DNA from: Ignavibacteria bacterium UBA2373
GTDB taxonomy: Bacteria; Bacteroidota; Ignavibacteria; Kapaibacteriales; UBA961
Assembly: GCA_002344005.1 (NCBI GenBank)
Contig: DDTD01000098.1
Coordinates: forward strand, 80,438 to 144,437
Length of the DNA: 64,000 nt
Reading direction: 5' to 3'
Each line of letters starts with the position of its first letter. The stretch's first letter is position 1. Shown here piece after piece: positions 56,572-64,000 of this stretch. The position numbers and the translations under genes are program-made. The notes below the pieces were generated by a model that made no database searches, had not been told where the DNA came from, and saw only the letters and a list, made by a program, of their open reading frames with translations.

Positions 56572-58965
56572 ATGATACGATTTGCAGTACTTTGTACATT
56601 TTTTCTTTATACAACATTTGTCGGTCAAGCTCAAACCGGCGATGCCATCACAAATAAAACGAAATCAACACAAACGGTACGAGGCACAATTCGTGATGCT
56701 GAATCGAATGCAGCACTCAGCGGAATTACTGTCCAAATGATTGTGGACAGTACAAAAAAAATTGGGTCTGTATCGGATAAAAATGGCAATTTCAGATTAA
56801 AAAATGTGCCACTTGGTCGCCAAACAATTATTGTCAAGGCAATCGGTTATCAAGAACAGACATTGCGGGAAATATTAGTCACGGCAGGGAAAGAAACTAT
56901 TTTGGACATAGCATTAGTTGAAAAAATTAACACCACAGAAGAAGTGGTGGTAACATTTGACCGAGGAGCACAAAAAATAAACACCATCAATGAATATGCA
57001 GCAGTAAGTGCCCGAGCATTTAATATTGAAGATACAAAAAAATATGCGGGCGCACTGGGCGATCCGTCGCGCATGGTACAAAATTTTGCGGGCGTTGTTG
57101 GTGCGAATGATTCTCGCAATGATATCGTTGTCAGAGGTAATTCGCCTGCAGGTATGTTATGGCAATTAGAAGGATTAAATATACCAAATCCAAATCACTT
57201 CGGTTCACTCAACAGCACGGGAGGTCCTGTCAGCATTTTGAACAATAATAATCTGGGAAAATCGGATTTTTTCTCGGGAGCATTTAATTCTCAATATGGT
57301 AATGCTTTTGCGGGTGTGTTTGATTTACGTATGCGTAATGGCAATACCGAAAAACATGAATTTATTGGTCAAGTCGGATTTAATGGATTTGAACTTGGTG
57401 CCGAAGGACCTTTATCGCAAGAATCCGGGGCATCATATATTGTGAATTATCGCTATTCTACTTTAGGAGTATTCAAAGAATTGGGTATTGACTTTGGAAC
57501 AGGTGGAGCTATTCCTAATTATCAAGATGTTAATCTAAAATTTCATTTTCCTCTGAATGAATCTTCTGCTATTAATGTTTTTTCTATTGCCGGACGCAGT
57601 GATATTGCTTTTCTTGGCAATGATATTGACACAACACAAAAAAATCTTTATGGTGATGAAAATCAAAATGTGCGTGTAGATTATCAAACAGGTATAGCGG
57701 GTATATCCTATGAAACCAATATTTCACCGCAAACATTTATGAAATTTACTCTCGGGGCATCCGGCACAAATGAAAATTTCCGTGGTGATTCGATTGATGT
57801 CAAAACACGTAAAGAATATATTGATGGACAAGCCGAATTTACAACGACAAAATTATCAGCCATAGGACAACTTCGCCACAAATTTGATAATCGTAATTCT
57901 CTATCGGCAGGATTTACTGTGGACAGATTGCTCTTTAATTTATCAAATAAAGATTATCCGAACGGCATAGAAACACAAAGAGTAAATATTAATGACGGTT
58001 CTACATTGAGTCAAGGATATATACAATGGAAACATCGCCTTACGGATGATTTTACAACTATTGTCGGAGCACATACACAGCATTATACCTTGGGAGATGC
58101 CTTTATTATTGAACCAAGAGCAAGTGTTCAATATTCTTTTGGCAATGGACAAACATTATCATTAGGATACGGACTTCATAGCCAGACACAAAACATTTAT
58201 GACTATTTTTACGAAACCCCAAGCCCGAATGGAATATTGCGAACAAACAGTACTATGGGATTCACAAAAAGTCATCATTTTGTTTTGGGTTATGATTGGA
58301 ATTTTGCAGAAAATTGGAGACTTAAAGCAGAAATGTATTATCAATCATTATTTGATATTCCAATCAGCAGGGAAAACCCAACATTCTCACTCATTAATGC
58401 CGGAAACTCATTTGCCCCAAATGATCAACCCAATTTAATAAATGAAGGAACGGCTAAAAATCTTGGAGCAGAACTTACCGTTGAAAGATTTTTTAATGAT
58501 GGATTTTATGTGTTGGCAACCGGCTCTTTATTTGACTCGAAATATAAAGGATTTGATGGCATTGAAAGGAACACAGCTTTTAATATGGGATATGTTGCCA
58601 ATATGCTCGCAGGTAAAGAGTTTGCAATCGGTGACGATGTGTTATCCATAAGCTTAAGGCTTTCTACAACCGGCGGACGCTACTTGACACCCTTAGACTT
58701 TGAGAAATCCAGACTTGCAGGTTCTGCCGTTTATGATAATTCTCGTGCATTTTCTGAGAGACAATCTGCATACTTCAGAACAGATTTGAAAATTGCATAT
58801 CGTCAAAACTTCGGTAGCAGTACTATGGAATTTGCCATTGAGTTCCAAAATATCACTAATAATGAAAATATTTTCCAACAATCATATAATCGAAGAACCA
58901 ATAGTATCGTAACAGAGTATCAGCAAGGCTTCTTCCCGGTACCAATGTTCCGCTACACATTCTAA
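56572..58965 (+). CDS. TonB-dependent outer-membrane receptor with carboxypeptidase-like N-terminal domain
   Basis: 797 residues. Signal peptide 1-20. A carboxypeptidase-D-regulatory-like domain lies at about 34-118 (GTIRDAESNAALSGITVQM...GRQTIIVKAIGYQ). A plug domain follows at about 140-250 (DPSRMVQNFAGVVGANDSRNDIVVRGNSPAG, QLEGLNIPNPNHFG) and a beta-barrel runs to the terminal aromatic (MFRYTF). No SusD partner gene is adjacent, so this is not a typical polysaccharide utilisation locus. Substrate unknown. A LytS/LytTR two-component pair follows downstream and might respond to it, but that is only proximity. Confidence 0.88.
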   Translation: MIRFAVLCTFFLYTTFVGQAQTGDAITNKTKSTQTVRGTIRDAESNAALSGITVQMIVDSTKKIGSVSDKNGNFRLKNVPLGRQTIIVKAIGYQEQTLREILVTAGKETILDIALVEKINTTEEVVVTFDRGAQKINTINEYAAVSARAFNIEDTKKYAGALGDPSRMVQNFAGVVGANDSRNDIVVRGNSPAGMLWQLEGLNIPNPNHFGSLNSTGGPVSILNNNNLGKSDFFSGAFNSQYGNAFAGVFDLRMRNGNTEKHEFIGQVGFNGFELGAEGPLSQESGASYIVNYRYSTLGVFKELGIDFGTGGAIPNYQDVNLKFHFPLNESSAINVFSIAGRSDIAFLGNDIDTTQKNLYGDENQNVRVDYQTGIAGISYETNISPQTFMKFTLGASGTNENFRGDSIDVKTRKEYIDGQAEFTTTKLSAIGQLRHKFDNRNSLSAGFTVDRLLFNLSNKDYPNGIETQRVNINDGSTLSQGYIQWKHRLTDDFTTIVGAHTQHYTLGDAFIIEPRASVQYSFGNGQTLSLGYGLHSQTQNIYDYFYETPSPNGILRTNSTMGFTKSHHFVLGYDWNFAENWRLKAEMYYQSLFDIPISRENPTFSLINAGNSFAPNDQPNLINEGTAKNLGAELTVERFFNDGFYVLATGSLFDSKYKGFDGIERNTAFNMGYVANMLAGKEFAIGDDVLSISLRLSTTGGRYLTPLDFEKSRLAGSAVYDNSRAFSERQSAYFRTDLKIAYRQNFGSSTMEFAIEFQNITNNENIFQQSYNRRTNSIVTEYQQGFFPVPMFRYTF

Positions 58966-58975
58966 GTCATCAATC

Positions 58976-59014
58976 ATACTCCGTAGTATTGCACAAGTAA
59001 ATGCTACGGAGTAT
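58976..59014. other. strong 15-bp stem-loop after the TonB receptor gene
   Basis: ATACTCCGTAGTATT (58976-58990) pairs with AATGCTACGGAGTAT (59000-59014) with one wobble and a 9-base loop. It lies 11 bp past the receptor stop. There is no T-tract on either strand, so it is more likely an mRNA 3' stabiliser or a factor-dependent stop than an intrinsic terminator. Confidence 0.6.
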
Positions 59015-59051
59015 CGTCATACTACGTATCTGCTATTCGGGCAAAACCATG

Positions 59052-59059
59052 TATATTTG
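59052..59059 (+). promoter_or_regulatory. possible -7 box for the LytS-like kinase gene
   Basis: TATATTTG (TAnnTTTG), 32 bp before the ATG at 59091. The -33 TTG is not clear. Confidence 0.38.
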
Positions 59060-59090
59060 AAATGTTCATAATCACATACATAAGCAAACA

Positions 59091-60194
59091 ATGAAGAGTA
59101 TGCAACATACAGTTTTAATTTTTCCTCGTACACTAAAACAATGGTTCTATGCTTTTGGGATGATTGTTTTGTTCAGTATTATTGCCTTTGGTCTTATACT
59201 GGGAATCAAACTCTATTTTAATGTAGAAACTACATTTTCTGTATATAACCAGTTATTTATATGCTTTATCTATACAACATGCATAATATTGTTACAAACA
59301 GCAAGTGGTGAATATATTCAAAGAAAAATCCCTTTAAACTCAAAAACAGCGGCTTTAAGCCATATTCTTATACAATCATTTTCAGTTGTTGTTGCATTTT
59401 ATTGTGCTCAAAGAATTGAATATTTTATCTATGGTGAATGTGTGATGAATCAAGGAGTAACGACCATAGCTTTAGGTACATCATTTTTCTTATCATTTAT
59501 TGCAAATACCGCATATTACATACGCTATTTTTATAAGCAGGCGCAAATTGCACAGCACATGGCTACTGTATCGGAACTTTCCGCACTTCGTGCACAAATT
59601 AATCCTCATTTTCTTTTTAATACTCTGAACTCTATTGCAGCGCTTATTAGAATTAATCCGGACGATGCCGAGCAAGTCACTGAATCATTAGCTGATTTAT
59701 TTCGCTATAGTCTTCGTGCTTCAAAAACCCCATTAGTAACTTTAGATGATGAAATACATTCCGTCGAATTATATTTATCTATAGAAAAAGCACGCTTCGG
59801 CTCTCGATTAATAACTCAAGTACATATCCCTGATTATGTGCGTCAAGCAAAAGTACCAAGTTTATTGCTGCAACCATTAGTGGAAAACTGTATTAAGCAT
59901 GGCGCAAATGTAGTTGAAGGTACATTTTCTATTACTGTACAATGTTCAGAACATAATAATATTCTCACTATAAGAATTGAAGATTCCGGACCCGGATTTA
60001 ATCCTTCACTGTTTGAATCATACTTTTCAAAAGGTACAGGGCTCATGAATGTACGCGACCGATTACGATTATTATTTACTCATCAAAGTAATATACATAT
60101 AGAACAACATGCAGTAGTCATTATCATCCCTTTTCTTAAAGAATTGCCGCATACAACATTTCACCATACCCACAATTCTTTATTTTCTCATTAA
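59091..60194 (+). CDS. LytS/YehU-type sensor histidine kinase
   Basis: 367 residues. Four membrane helices fill residues 17-145. The His_kinase domain follows with phosphoacceptor His173 in RAQINPHFLFNTLNS, the hallmark of the LytS family. The HATPase domain has LLLQPLVENCIKHG (N box) and EDSGPGFNP, then GTGLMNVRDRLRLLF. The matching LytTR regulator starts 10 bp after its stop, so the two form a complete two-component system. No extracellular sensor domain; the signal is probably sensed in the membrane. Confidence 0.92.
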   Translation: MKSMQHTVLIFPRTLKQWFYAFGMIVLFSIIAFGLILGIKLYFNVETTFSVYNQLFICFIYTTCIILLQTASGEYIQRKIPLNSKTAALSHILIQSFSVVVAFYCAQRIEYFIYGECVMNQGVTTIALGTSFFLSFIANTAYYIRYFYKQAQIAQHMATVSELSALRAQINPHFLFNTLNSIAALIRINPDDAEQVTESLADLFRYSLRASKTPLVTLDDEIHSVELYLSIEKARFGSRLITQVHIPDYVRQAKVPSLLLQPLVENCIKHGANVVEGTFSITVQCSEHNNILTIRIEDSGPGFNPSLFESYFSKGTGLMNVRDRLRLLFTHQSNIHIEQHAVVIIIPFLKELPHTTFHHTHNSLFSH

Positions 60195-60204
60195 AGGTTT
60201 AACA

Positions 60205-60966
60205 GTGAAAAAATTAACATGTATAATCATAGATGATGAGCATTTGGCTCGTGCTCGATTTCGTACATTATTGCAGCGATGTGCCTCTGAATTTGAAGAT
60301 TTTTCTCTTGAGATTATTGGAGAAGCCGAAAATGGGACACAGGCAATTCCTTTAATTTATGCAGAAAAACCTGATATTATCTTTATAGACATTCAAATGC
60401 CCGGGCTTAATGGTTTTGAGATTGTTGAATTAATCTCAACACCAAGACCTCAGATAATATTTGTCACCGCCTATGATGAATATGCTCTGCGTGCTTTTGA
60501 TGTTCATGCTCTGGATTATCTTACAAAACCGGTAAGCAAAGAGCGTCTCTATAAAACACTTCAGCGGATTATAAATTATGGAACGGCACAACAGTCAGAA
60601 AAAATTGAAGCATTAATTCAAGAACATTCTACAAGTATTTTATCCAGAATTACCGTACATTCCAATGGCAATTTACGCGTTGTTGCAGTGAATGAAATTC
60701 GCAGAATTGAAGCAGAAGACAAAAATGTATTTGTGTATATTCATGAAGGGAAATTTAAGACAGATTATACGGTTGATGTTTTAGAACAAAGATTATCCCC
60801 GCATGATTTTATACGTGTTCACCGATCTCATCTTGTAAAAATAGATGCTATTCGTGAATTAATACCCTGGTTTTCCGGCAGTTATTGCGTCAAACTCGAC
60901 GACAGCACACAATTGCCTGTTGCACGTCGAAGAGTGGCAGAGATAAAGAAAATTTTTGGTTCATAA
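60205..60966 (+). CDS. LytTR-family response regulator
   Basis: 253 residues. The receiver domain covers about 1-120, with acidic residues in IIIDDEHLARAR, phosphoacceptor Asp62 (IFIDIQMPGLNG) and Lys108 (LTKPVSK). A LytTR DNA-binding domain lies at about 150-250 (VVAVNEIRRIEAEDKNVFVY, FIRVHRSHLVKIDAI, LDDSTQLPVARRRV). It binds direct repeats upstream of target genes once phosphorylated by the LytS-like partner encoded directly upstream. The target is unknown. It converges on the recombinase gene with three bp between stops. Confidence 0.93.
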   Translation: MKKLTCIIIDDEHLARARFRTLLQRCASEFEDFSLEIIGEAENGTQAIPLIYAEKPDIIFIDIQMPGLNGFEIVELISTPRPQIIFVTAYDEYALRAFDVHALDYLTKPVSKERLYKTLQRIINYGTAQQSEKIEALIQEHSTSILSRITVHSNGNLRVVAVNEIRRIEAEDKNVFVYIHEGKFKTDYTVDVLEQRLSPHDFIRVHRSHLVKIDAIRELIPWFSGSYCVKLDDSTQLPVARRRVAEIKKIFGS

Positions 60967-60969
60967 ATA

Positions 60970-61941
60970 CTATAAATTTTCCACAGTATCGGACTCACCG
61001 ACATATTCTTTTGAATCGGGTTTTGTTTCGCTATGTAATAATCCTGCTTGTTTAAAATATAATAATGCTGTTGGTCGCCATTCAATACGCATCCGTTCCA
61101 TCACTTGCTCAACACTAAATCCAGATTCTGCCATAAGAATTCCGGCAGTATGGCGAAGTGAAAATGGAGTCAGCCGTAAATCCCTCCCCTGTTTAACATT
61201 ACTTGCCTCAAGCCGTAAGGAAATTGCTTCTCTGATACCTCTTACACTCATGTTTTTATGTTTTGTGCGATTACTGTTACTTGCAAAAAGGGGTTGATGC
61301 GGTTGAAGTTCTCCTCTGCTCTCCACATAATTATGTATGGCTTCGGCAGTTTGCGGGGGCACATCAACAATTTCACTTTTTACTGACTTACCTTTGCCTT
61401 GCACACGTAATTTCCATTTATGTTTATCTTTTGTAAAATCTTCTATTGAAGCAGTGCTTAATTCAACTTCAGAACATGCGCATCCTAACATAGTAAGAAT
61501 AAGTGCTTTATCGCGTAGCCCCGTTTGATTGGATATATCTATTGAATCTAAAAGTATTTTAATTTCATCAAGTGTTAGGAAATGACGCGAATGACGCTGT
61601 GGTCGGGCTGAACCTTGTACCTTTTTTGCCGGATTTCTTTCTATAATTCCGTTTTCCGTTAAATATTGACAAAATCTGCGTAATGAAGTCAGATAAGTAC
61701 TTATTGAAACGGGCTTAAGATTTTTTTTCATTAAATGAAGTTTATATCGCTCTACATCCTTAACTCTGAACTGAAACTTCCTGTCGGTACTAAAAAAATA
61801 CATAAACTCTCGTAAAGCACGCTGATATGTTCCGCGCGTTTCAGTTTTTTTATGTTCTATGGATATGATAAAATCGGCAATATGATCTGATAATTGTGAT
61901 AATTTCATCGTCACGGGTGGAAATACTTCTTCTGGTAACAT
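60970..61941 (-). CDS. XerC/D-like tyrosine recombinase with substituted catalytic residues
   Basis: 323 residues. A SAM-like core-binding N-terminal domain (about 15-100) precedes the phage-integrase catalytic domain (about 118-300). The expected GxRxSE motif reads GCACSE (153-158), with Ala155 in place of the first catalytic Arg. HxxR reads FSLR (His replaced by Phe260, Arg263 kept), and the LGH-type third position is absent (RMRIEWRPTALLY). The beta-hairpin Lys (GKGK, 183-185) and Tyr295 are present. It is therefore probably inactive as a recombinase or acts with a partner. It is the last gene of a four-gene unit, 10 bp after sua5. The start at 61941 is uncertain; an ATG at 61908 is possible. 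Confidence 0.8.
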   Translation of the reverse strand: MLPEEVFPPVTMKLSQLSDHIADFIISIEHKKTETRGTYQRALREFMYFFSTDRKFQFRVKDVERYKLHLMKKNLKPVSISTYLTSLRRFCQYLTENGIIERNPAKKVQGSARPQRHSRHFLTLDEIKILLDSIDISNQTGLRDKALILTMLGCACSEVELSTASIEDFTKDKHKWKLRVQGKGKSVKSEIVDVPPQTAEAIHNYVESRGELQPHQPLFASNSNRTKHKNMSVRGIREAISLRLEASNVKQGRDLRLTPFSLRHTAGILMAESGFSVEQVMERMRIEWRPTALLYFKQAGLLHSETKPDSKEYVGESDTVENL

Positions 61942-61951
61942 AGTACTGACA

Positions 61952-62920
61952 TTAAAGTGAAACAGCTTTGTTAATTCGATTTAATACTGCCGGATGGACA
62001 CTATCGGGTTGCGTAAGAATGATAATTATTCCTTCATATCCTCGCATCTCAGCATCTCTAAAATTTGCATATAATGAACTATGTTCTAATTTTTTAATGT
62101 AATATTTTTCTTCCGATATTGCTTCATCATTATCCGTAATAATGCAGACATTATGATGAAAATGTTGCAGCCACTTCTGTGCTTCATTAAAAGATGACGA
62201 TAATACTATGGGAATATTAGGCGCATAATGGCGGTACTTCATTCCGGGTGACAGAGGAATTTCATTCTTATTGAGGTGTGTACTTTGTACCTTTTTATGT
62301 AGTACATCTTCAATTTCCTCCTTCGTAATAATACCGGGTCTGAATATAGTAGGTATGGTATCAATCCATCCTAAAACTGTTGATTCTATTCCAACCTTAC
62401 ATACTCCGCCATCAATAATTGCATCAATTTTTCCGGACAAATCATCATATACGTGCTGGGCAGCTGTTGGACTTGGTCTTCCAGAAGTGTTTGCCGAGGG
62501 CGCAACAAGCGGAATTCCTGTCTTCTGAATTATTTGTAATGCAATTGCATGATTCGGCATACGTAGCGCAATTGATGCTTGTCCCGCTGTAACTAATTCC
62601 GGTACATTGTTACTTTTTGGCAATAATAATGTTAAGGGACCCGGAAAATATTTTTCCATTAATATTTGCGCATCGTGTGGTATATCTTGTGCCAACATCG
62701 GGACTTGGTCTAAGGAACAGATATGGACAATTAAGGGATTATCGGCCGGTCTTCCTTTTGCAAGAAATACTTTTTTTACTGCTGACTCATTAGAAAAACA
62801 AGCCCCTAAACCATAGACAGTCTCAGTAGGAAATGCAACGACACCTCCATTTTTCAATATAATTGCACATTCTTCAATATTTTCGGGCGTCGCGCTCAAT
62901 ATTGGTGTAGTAGTCAGCAT
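61952..62920 (-). CDS. sua5: L-threonylcarbamoyladenylate synthase (Sua5 type)
   Basis: 322 residues. The YrdC/TsaC domain (about 1-200) has PTETVYGLG at 31-39, KGRPADNPL with the KxR motif at 55-57 and SANTSGRPSPT. The C-terminal Sua5 domain (about 220-320) starts SPGMKYRHYAPN. The enzyme makes threonylcarbamoyl-AMP from threonine, bicarbonate and ATP for t6A37 of ANN-decoding tRNAs. It is the third gene of a minus-strand unit between the cyclase and the recombinase. Confidence 0.95.
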   Translation of the reverse strand: MLTTTPILSATPENIEECAIILKNGGVVAFPTETVYGLGACFSNESAVKKVFLAKGRPADNPLIVHICSLDQVPMLAQDIPHDAQILMEKYFPGPLTLLLPKSNNVPELVTAGQASIALRMPNHAIALQIIQKTGIPLVAPSANTSGRPSPTAAQHVYDDLSGKIDAIIDGGVCKVGIESTVLGWIDTIPTIFRPGIITKEEIEDVLHKKVQSTHLNKNEIPLSPGMKYRHYAPNIPIVLSSSFNEAQKWLQHFHHNVCIITDNDEAISEEKYYIKKLEHSSLYANFRDAEMRGYEGIIIILTQPDSVHPAVLNRINKAVSL

Positions 62921-62932
62921 ATTAGTATATCG

Positions 62933-63682
62933 TCATTTCATAATGGGGAAAATAATAGGTCGCGAAGGACTTGCATCAGATTCTAAGGGTGCTATATTGT
63001 GCATAAGTATATAATCGCCGTCAGGAATATTATCAGGGACATAAATTAATTCCGTGATTGTTGCAAAATTTCGCGGAGCATGCGGAAAATGCCAAAATGC
63101 TTTATGCGCAGAAAGAGCTCCTCCGTCCTCTTCACGATCTACTGATGGAAGATCAACGAGTAAATGCTCAATATTTTTTTCGACACAAATTTCCAGAGCA
63201 TCAGCAGTAAAATACGGAGGATTTTTTCCACTATATGACCTGTTCTTTTTCTCATCCGAATTTGGCAACGTTCGAATTATTAACGATTTACAATCTGTGT
63301 CTTGTATTTTTGAGACTAAAGTTTCTTTTGTAATGACATAGTCATTATGAGATATTAAAGTGGGTGTAATTGAAATTAATGTTGCCGAACTAATGATGGT
63401 TTTCAAACATTGATGTATGGTAAAACCGCCAACAATATGACCTATACATTCAGTATGTGTTCCATTACCGTGAGGTGATATTGTGAGAGTATAACAATTG
63501 CAATTTCCACCTTCTTGAGTTGAACCTACAAAATTTCCAGCTCGAAAGGGTGTAAACACAGGTTCAGGTAAATAAAAACAATCGGGATTGTCTTGTCCAT
63601 TACTTAAACCTAATGAAATATGATGATATACATCTGTGTCGAATCGTACATTTTTATTGTTAATCTGAATTTGGCATATCAT
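62933..63682 (-). CDS. cyclase family protein (kynurenine formamidase-like metal hydrolase)
   Basis: 249 residues of the PF04199 cyclase fold. The metal site motif HGNGTHTECIGH (His71, His76, Glu78, His82) corresponds to HxGTHxDxPxH, with Glu for Asp and one extra residue before the Gly. VDLPSVDREEDGG and SAHKAFW supply the later conserved Asp and His. Members hydrolyse N-formylkynurenine, isatin or cyclic amides. No tryptophan degradation genes are nearby, so the substrate is open. Its start overlaps the stop of the upstream small gene by four bases. Confidence 0.82.
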   Translation of the reverse strand: MICQIQINNKNVRFDTDVYHHISLGLSNGQDNPDCFYLPEPVFTPFRAGNFVGSTQEGGNCNCYTLTISPHGNGTHTECIGHIVGGFTIHQCLKTIISSATLISITPTLISHNDYVITKETLVSKIQDTDCKSLIIRTLPNSDEKKNRSYSGKNPPYFTADALEICVEKNIEHLLVDLPSVDREEDGGALSAHKAFWHFPHAPRNFATITELIYVPDNIPDGDYILMHNIAPLESDASPSRPIIFPIMK

Positions 63683-63942
63683 AATTCACCTTTTTTACTT
63701 TCAACGACAGAATATAATTTTGTTGTACCAACAATATCTTGTATATGATTATATAAAGAATCCGGTACCGGAAAAATTCGTACATTTCTTTGTTCTGCAA
63801 CCTTTACGGTAATCCATTCGGCACAATTTCCGCGCTTACCAATAATAAGACTGCTATTATTTTTCGCTAAATAGTCAATCAAAGCATTGTCATTACGTGG
63901 ATTCTGATGAGGTTTTCTATCTTCTAATAGAATAAATTTCAT
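63679..63942 (-). CDS. small hypothetical protein
   Basis: 87 residues from the ATG at 63942 (MKFILLEDRKPHQNPRNDNALIDYL); the frame also has an ATG at 63975, eleven residues earlier, near the window edge. Family not recognised. It is alpha/beta with the motif SSLIIGKRGNCAEWITVKV. The stop overlaps the cyclase start by four bases (ATGA), so it is the first gene seen of the sua5 operon. It is possibly a small nucleotide-binding or regulatory partner of the cyclase; nothing in the sequence decides. Confidence 0.6.
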   Translation of the reverse strand: MKFILLEDRKPHQNPRNDNALIDYLAKNNSSLIIGKRGNCAEWITVKVAEQRNVRIFPVPDSLYNHIQDIVGTTKLYSVVESKKGEL

Positions 63943-64000
63943 TGTGGTATTTATTGGCAAGATAGTCATAACCAAATCGTTACGAGGAATGATTTGCCAC

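Overview
The window is AT-rich (by eye about 35-40% GC) bacterial chromosome, almost fully coding. The proteins point to the Bacteroidota/Chlorobiota superphylum. Evidence: type IX secretion (T9SS) C-terminal sorting domains on at least four large secreted proteins, a PorU-like C25 peptidase, a TonB-dependent receptor with a carboxypeptidase-like N-terminal domain, PD40/OmpA lipoprotein-type proteins, a histone-H1-like small protein, DUF2851 and DUF1460 proteins, and several upstream boxes fitting the Bacteroidota -7 element TAnnTTTG. A Kapabacteria- or Ignavibacteria-like lineage is my guess; no rRNA or tRNA gene is present to settle it.

Layout. 1-3.4 kb (-): two VIT/vWA secreted proteins, the leftmost cut by the window edge. 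3.7-9.8 kb (+): FMN reductase, subtilisin-like T9SS protease, H1-like protein, two secreted cyclophilins and a PD40 propeller protein. 9.8-12.7 kb (-): pyrF, a DUF2851 protein and an SDR threonine dehydrogenase-like enzyme. 13-20 kb (-): the 1.9-kb-residue-class C25 peptidase and an unrecognised four-helix membrane protein. 20.4-27.4 kb: lysine 6-aminotransferase (+), two histidine kinases in tandem (-), 1-pyrroline-5-carboxylate dehydrogenase (-) and a small hypothetical (-). 27.8-34.2 kb (+): ftsQ-ftsA-ftsZ, aspS and a DUF1460 amidase-like protein.

34.2-38.1 kb is the accessory part. A triple 84-bp palindromic repeat is followed by about 480 bp in which at least four unrelated sequence families all repeat with a 21-bp period. 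Next come a GC-richer fibronectin-III protein and a two-gene AT-rich module: an OLD/AAA_21-type ATPase with an altered Walker A, and a small protein with a PD-(D/E)XK-like motif. That module is the best candidate for an undescribed (defence-like) system here.

38.1-46.5 kb: a PaaN-family aldehyde dehydrogenase, a rhomboid protease and a glycosyltransferase (-); GDPD phosphodiesterase, SemiSWEET transporter, methyltransferase and an outer-membrane protein (+); a beta-helix T9SS protein (-). 46.7-53.0 kb: an ABC exporter plus HlyD adaptor pair (+) converging on a PD40-OmpA protein and a beta-barrel protein (-). 53.2-61.0 kb: an M1 aminopeptidase whose signal peptide is one frame off (+), a poly-gamma-glutamate hydrolase-like lipoprotein (-), a TonB receptor (+) and a LytS/LytTR two-component pair (+). 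61.0-64.0 kb (-): an operon of a small hypothetical, a cyclase, Sua5 and a tyrosine recombinase with substituted catalytic residues.
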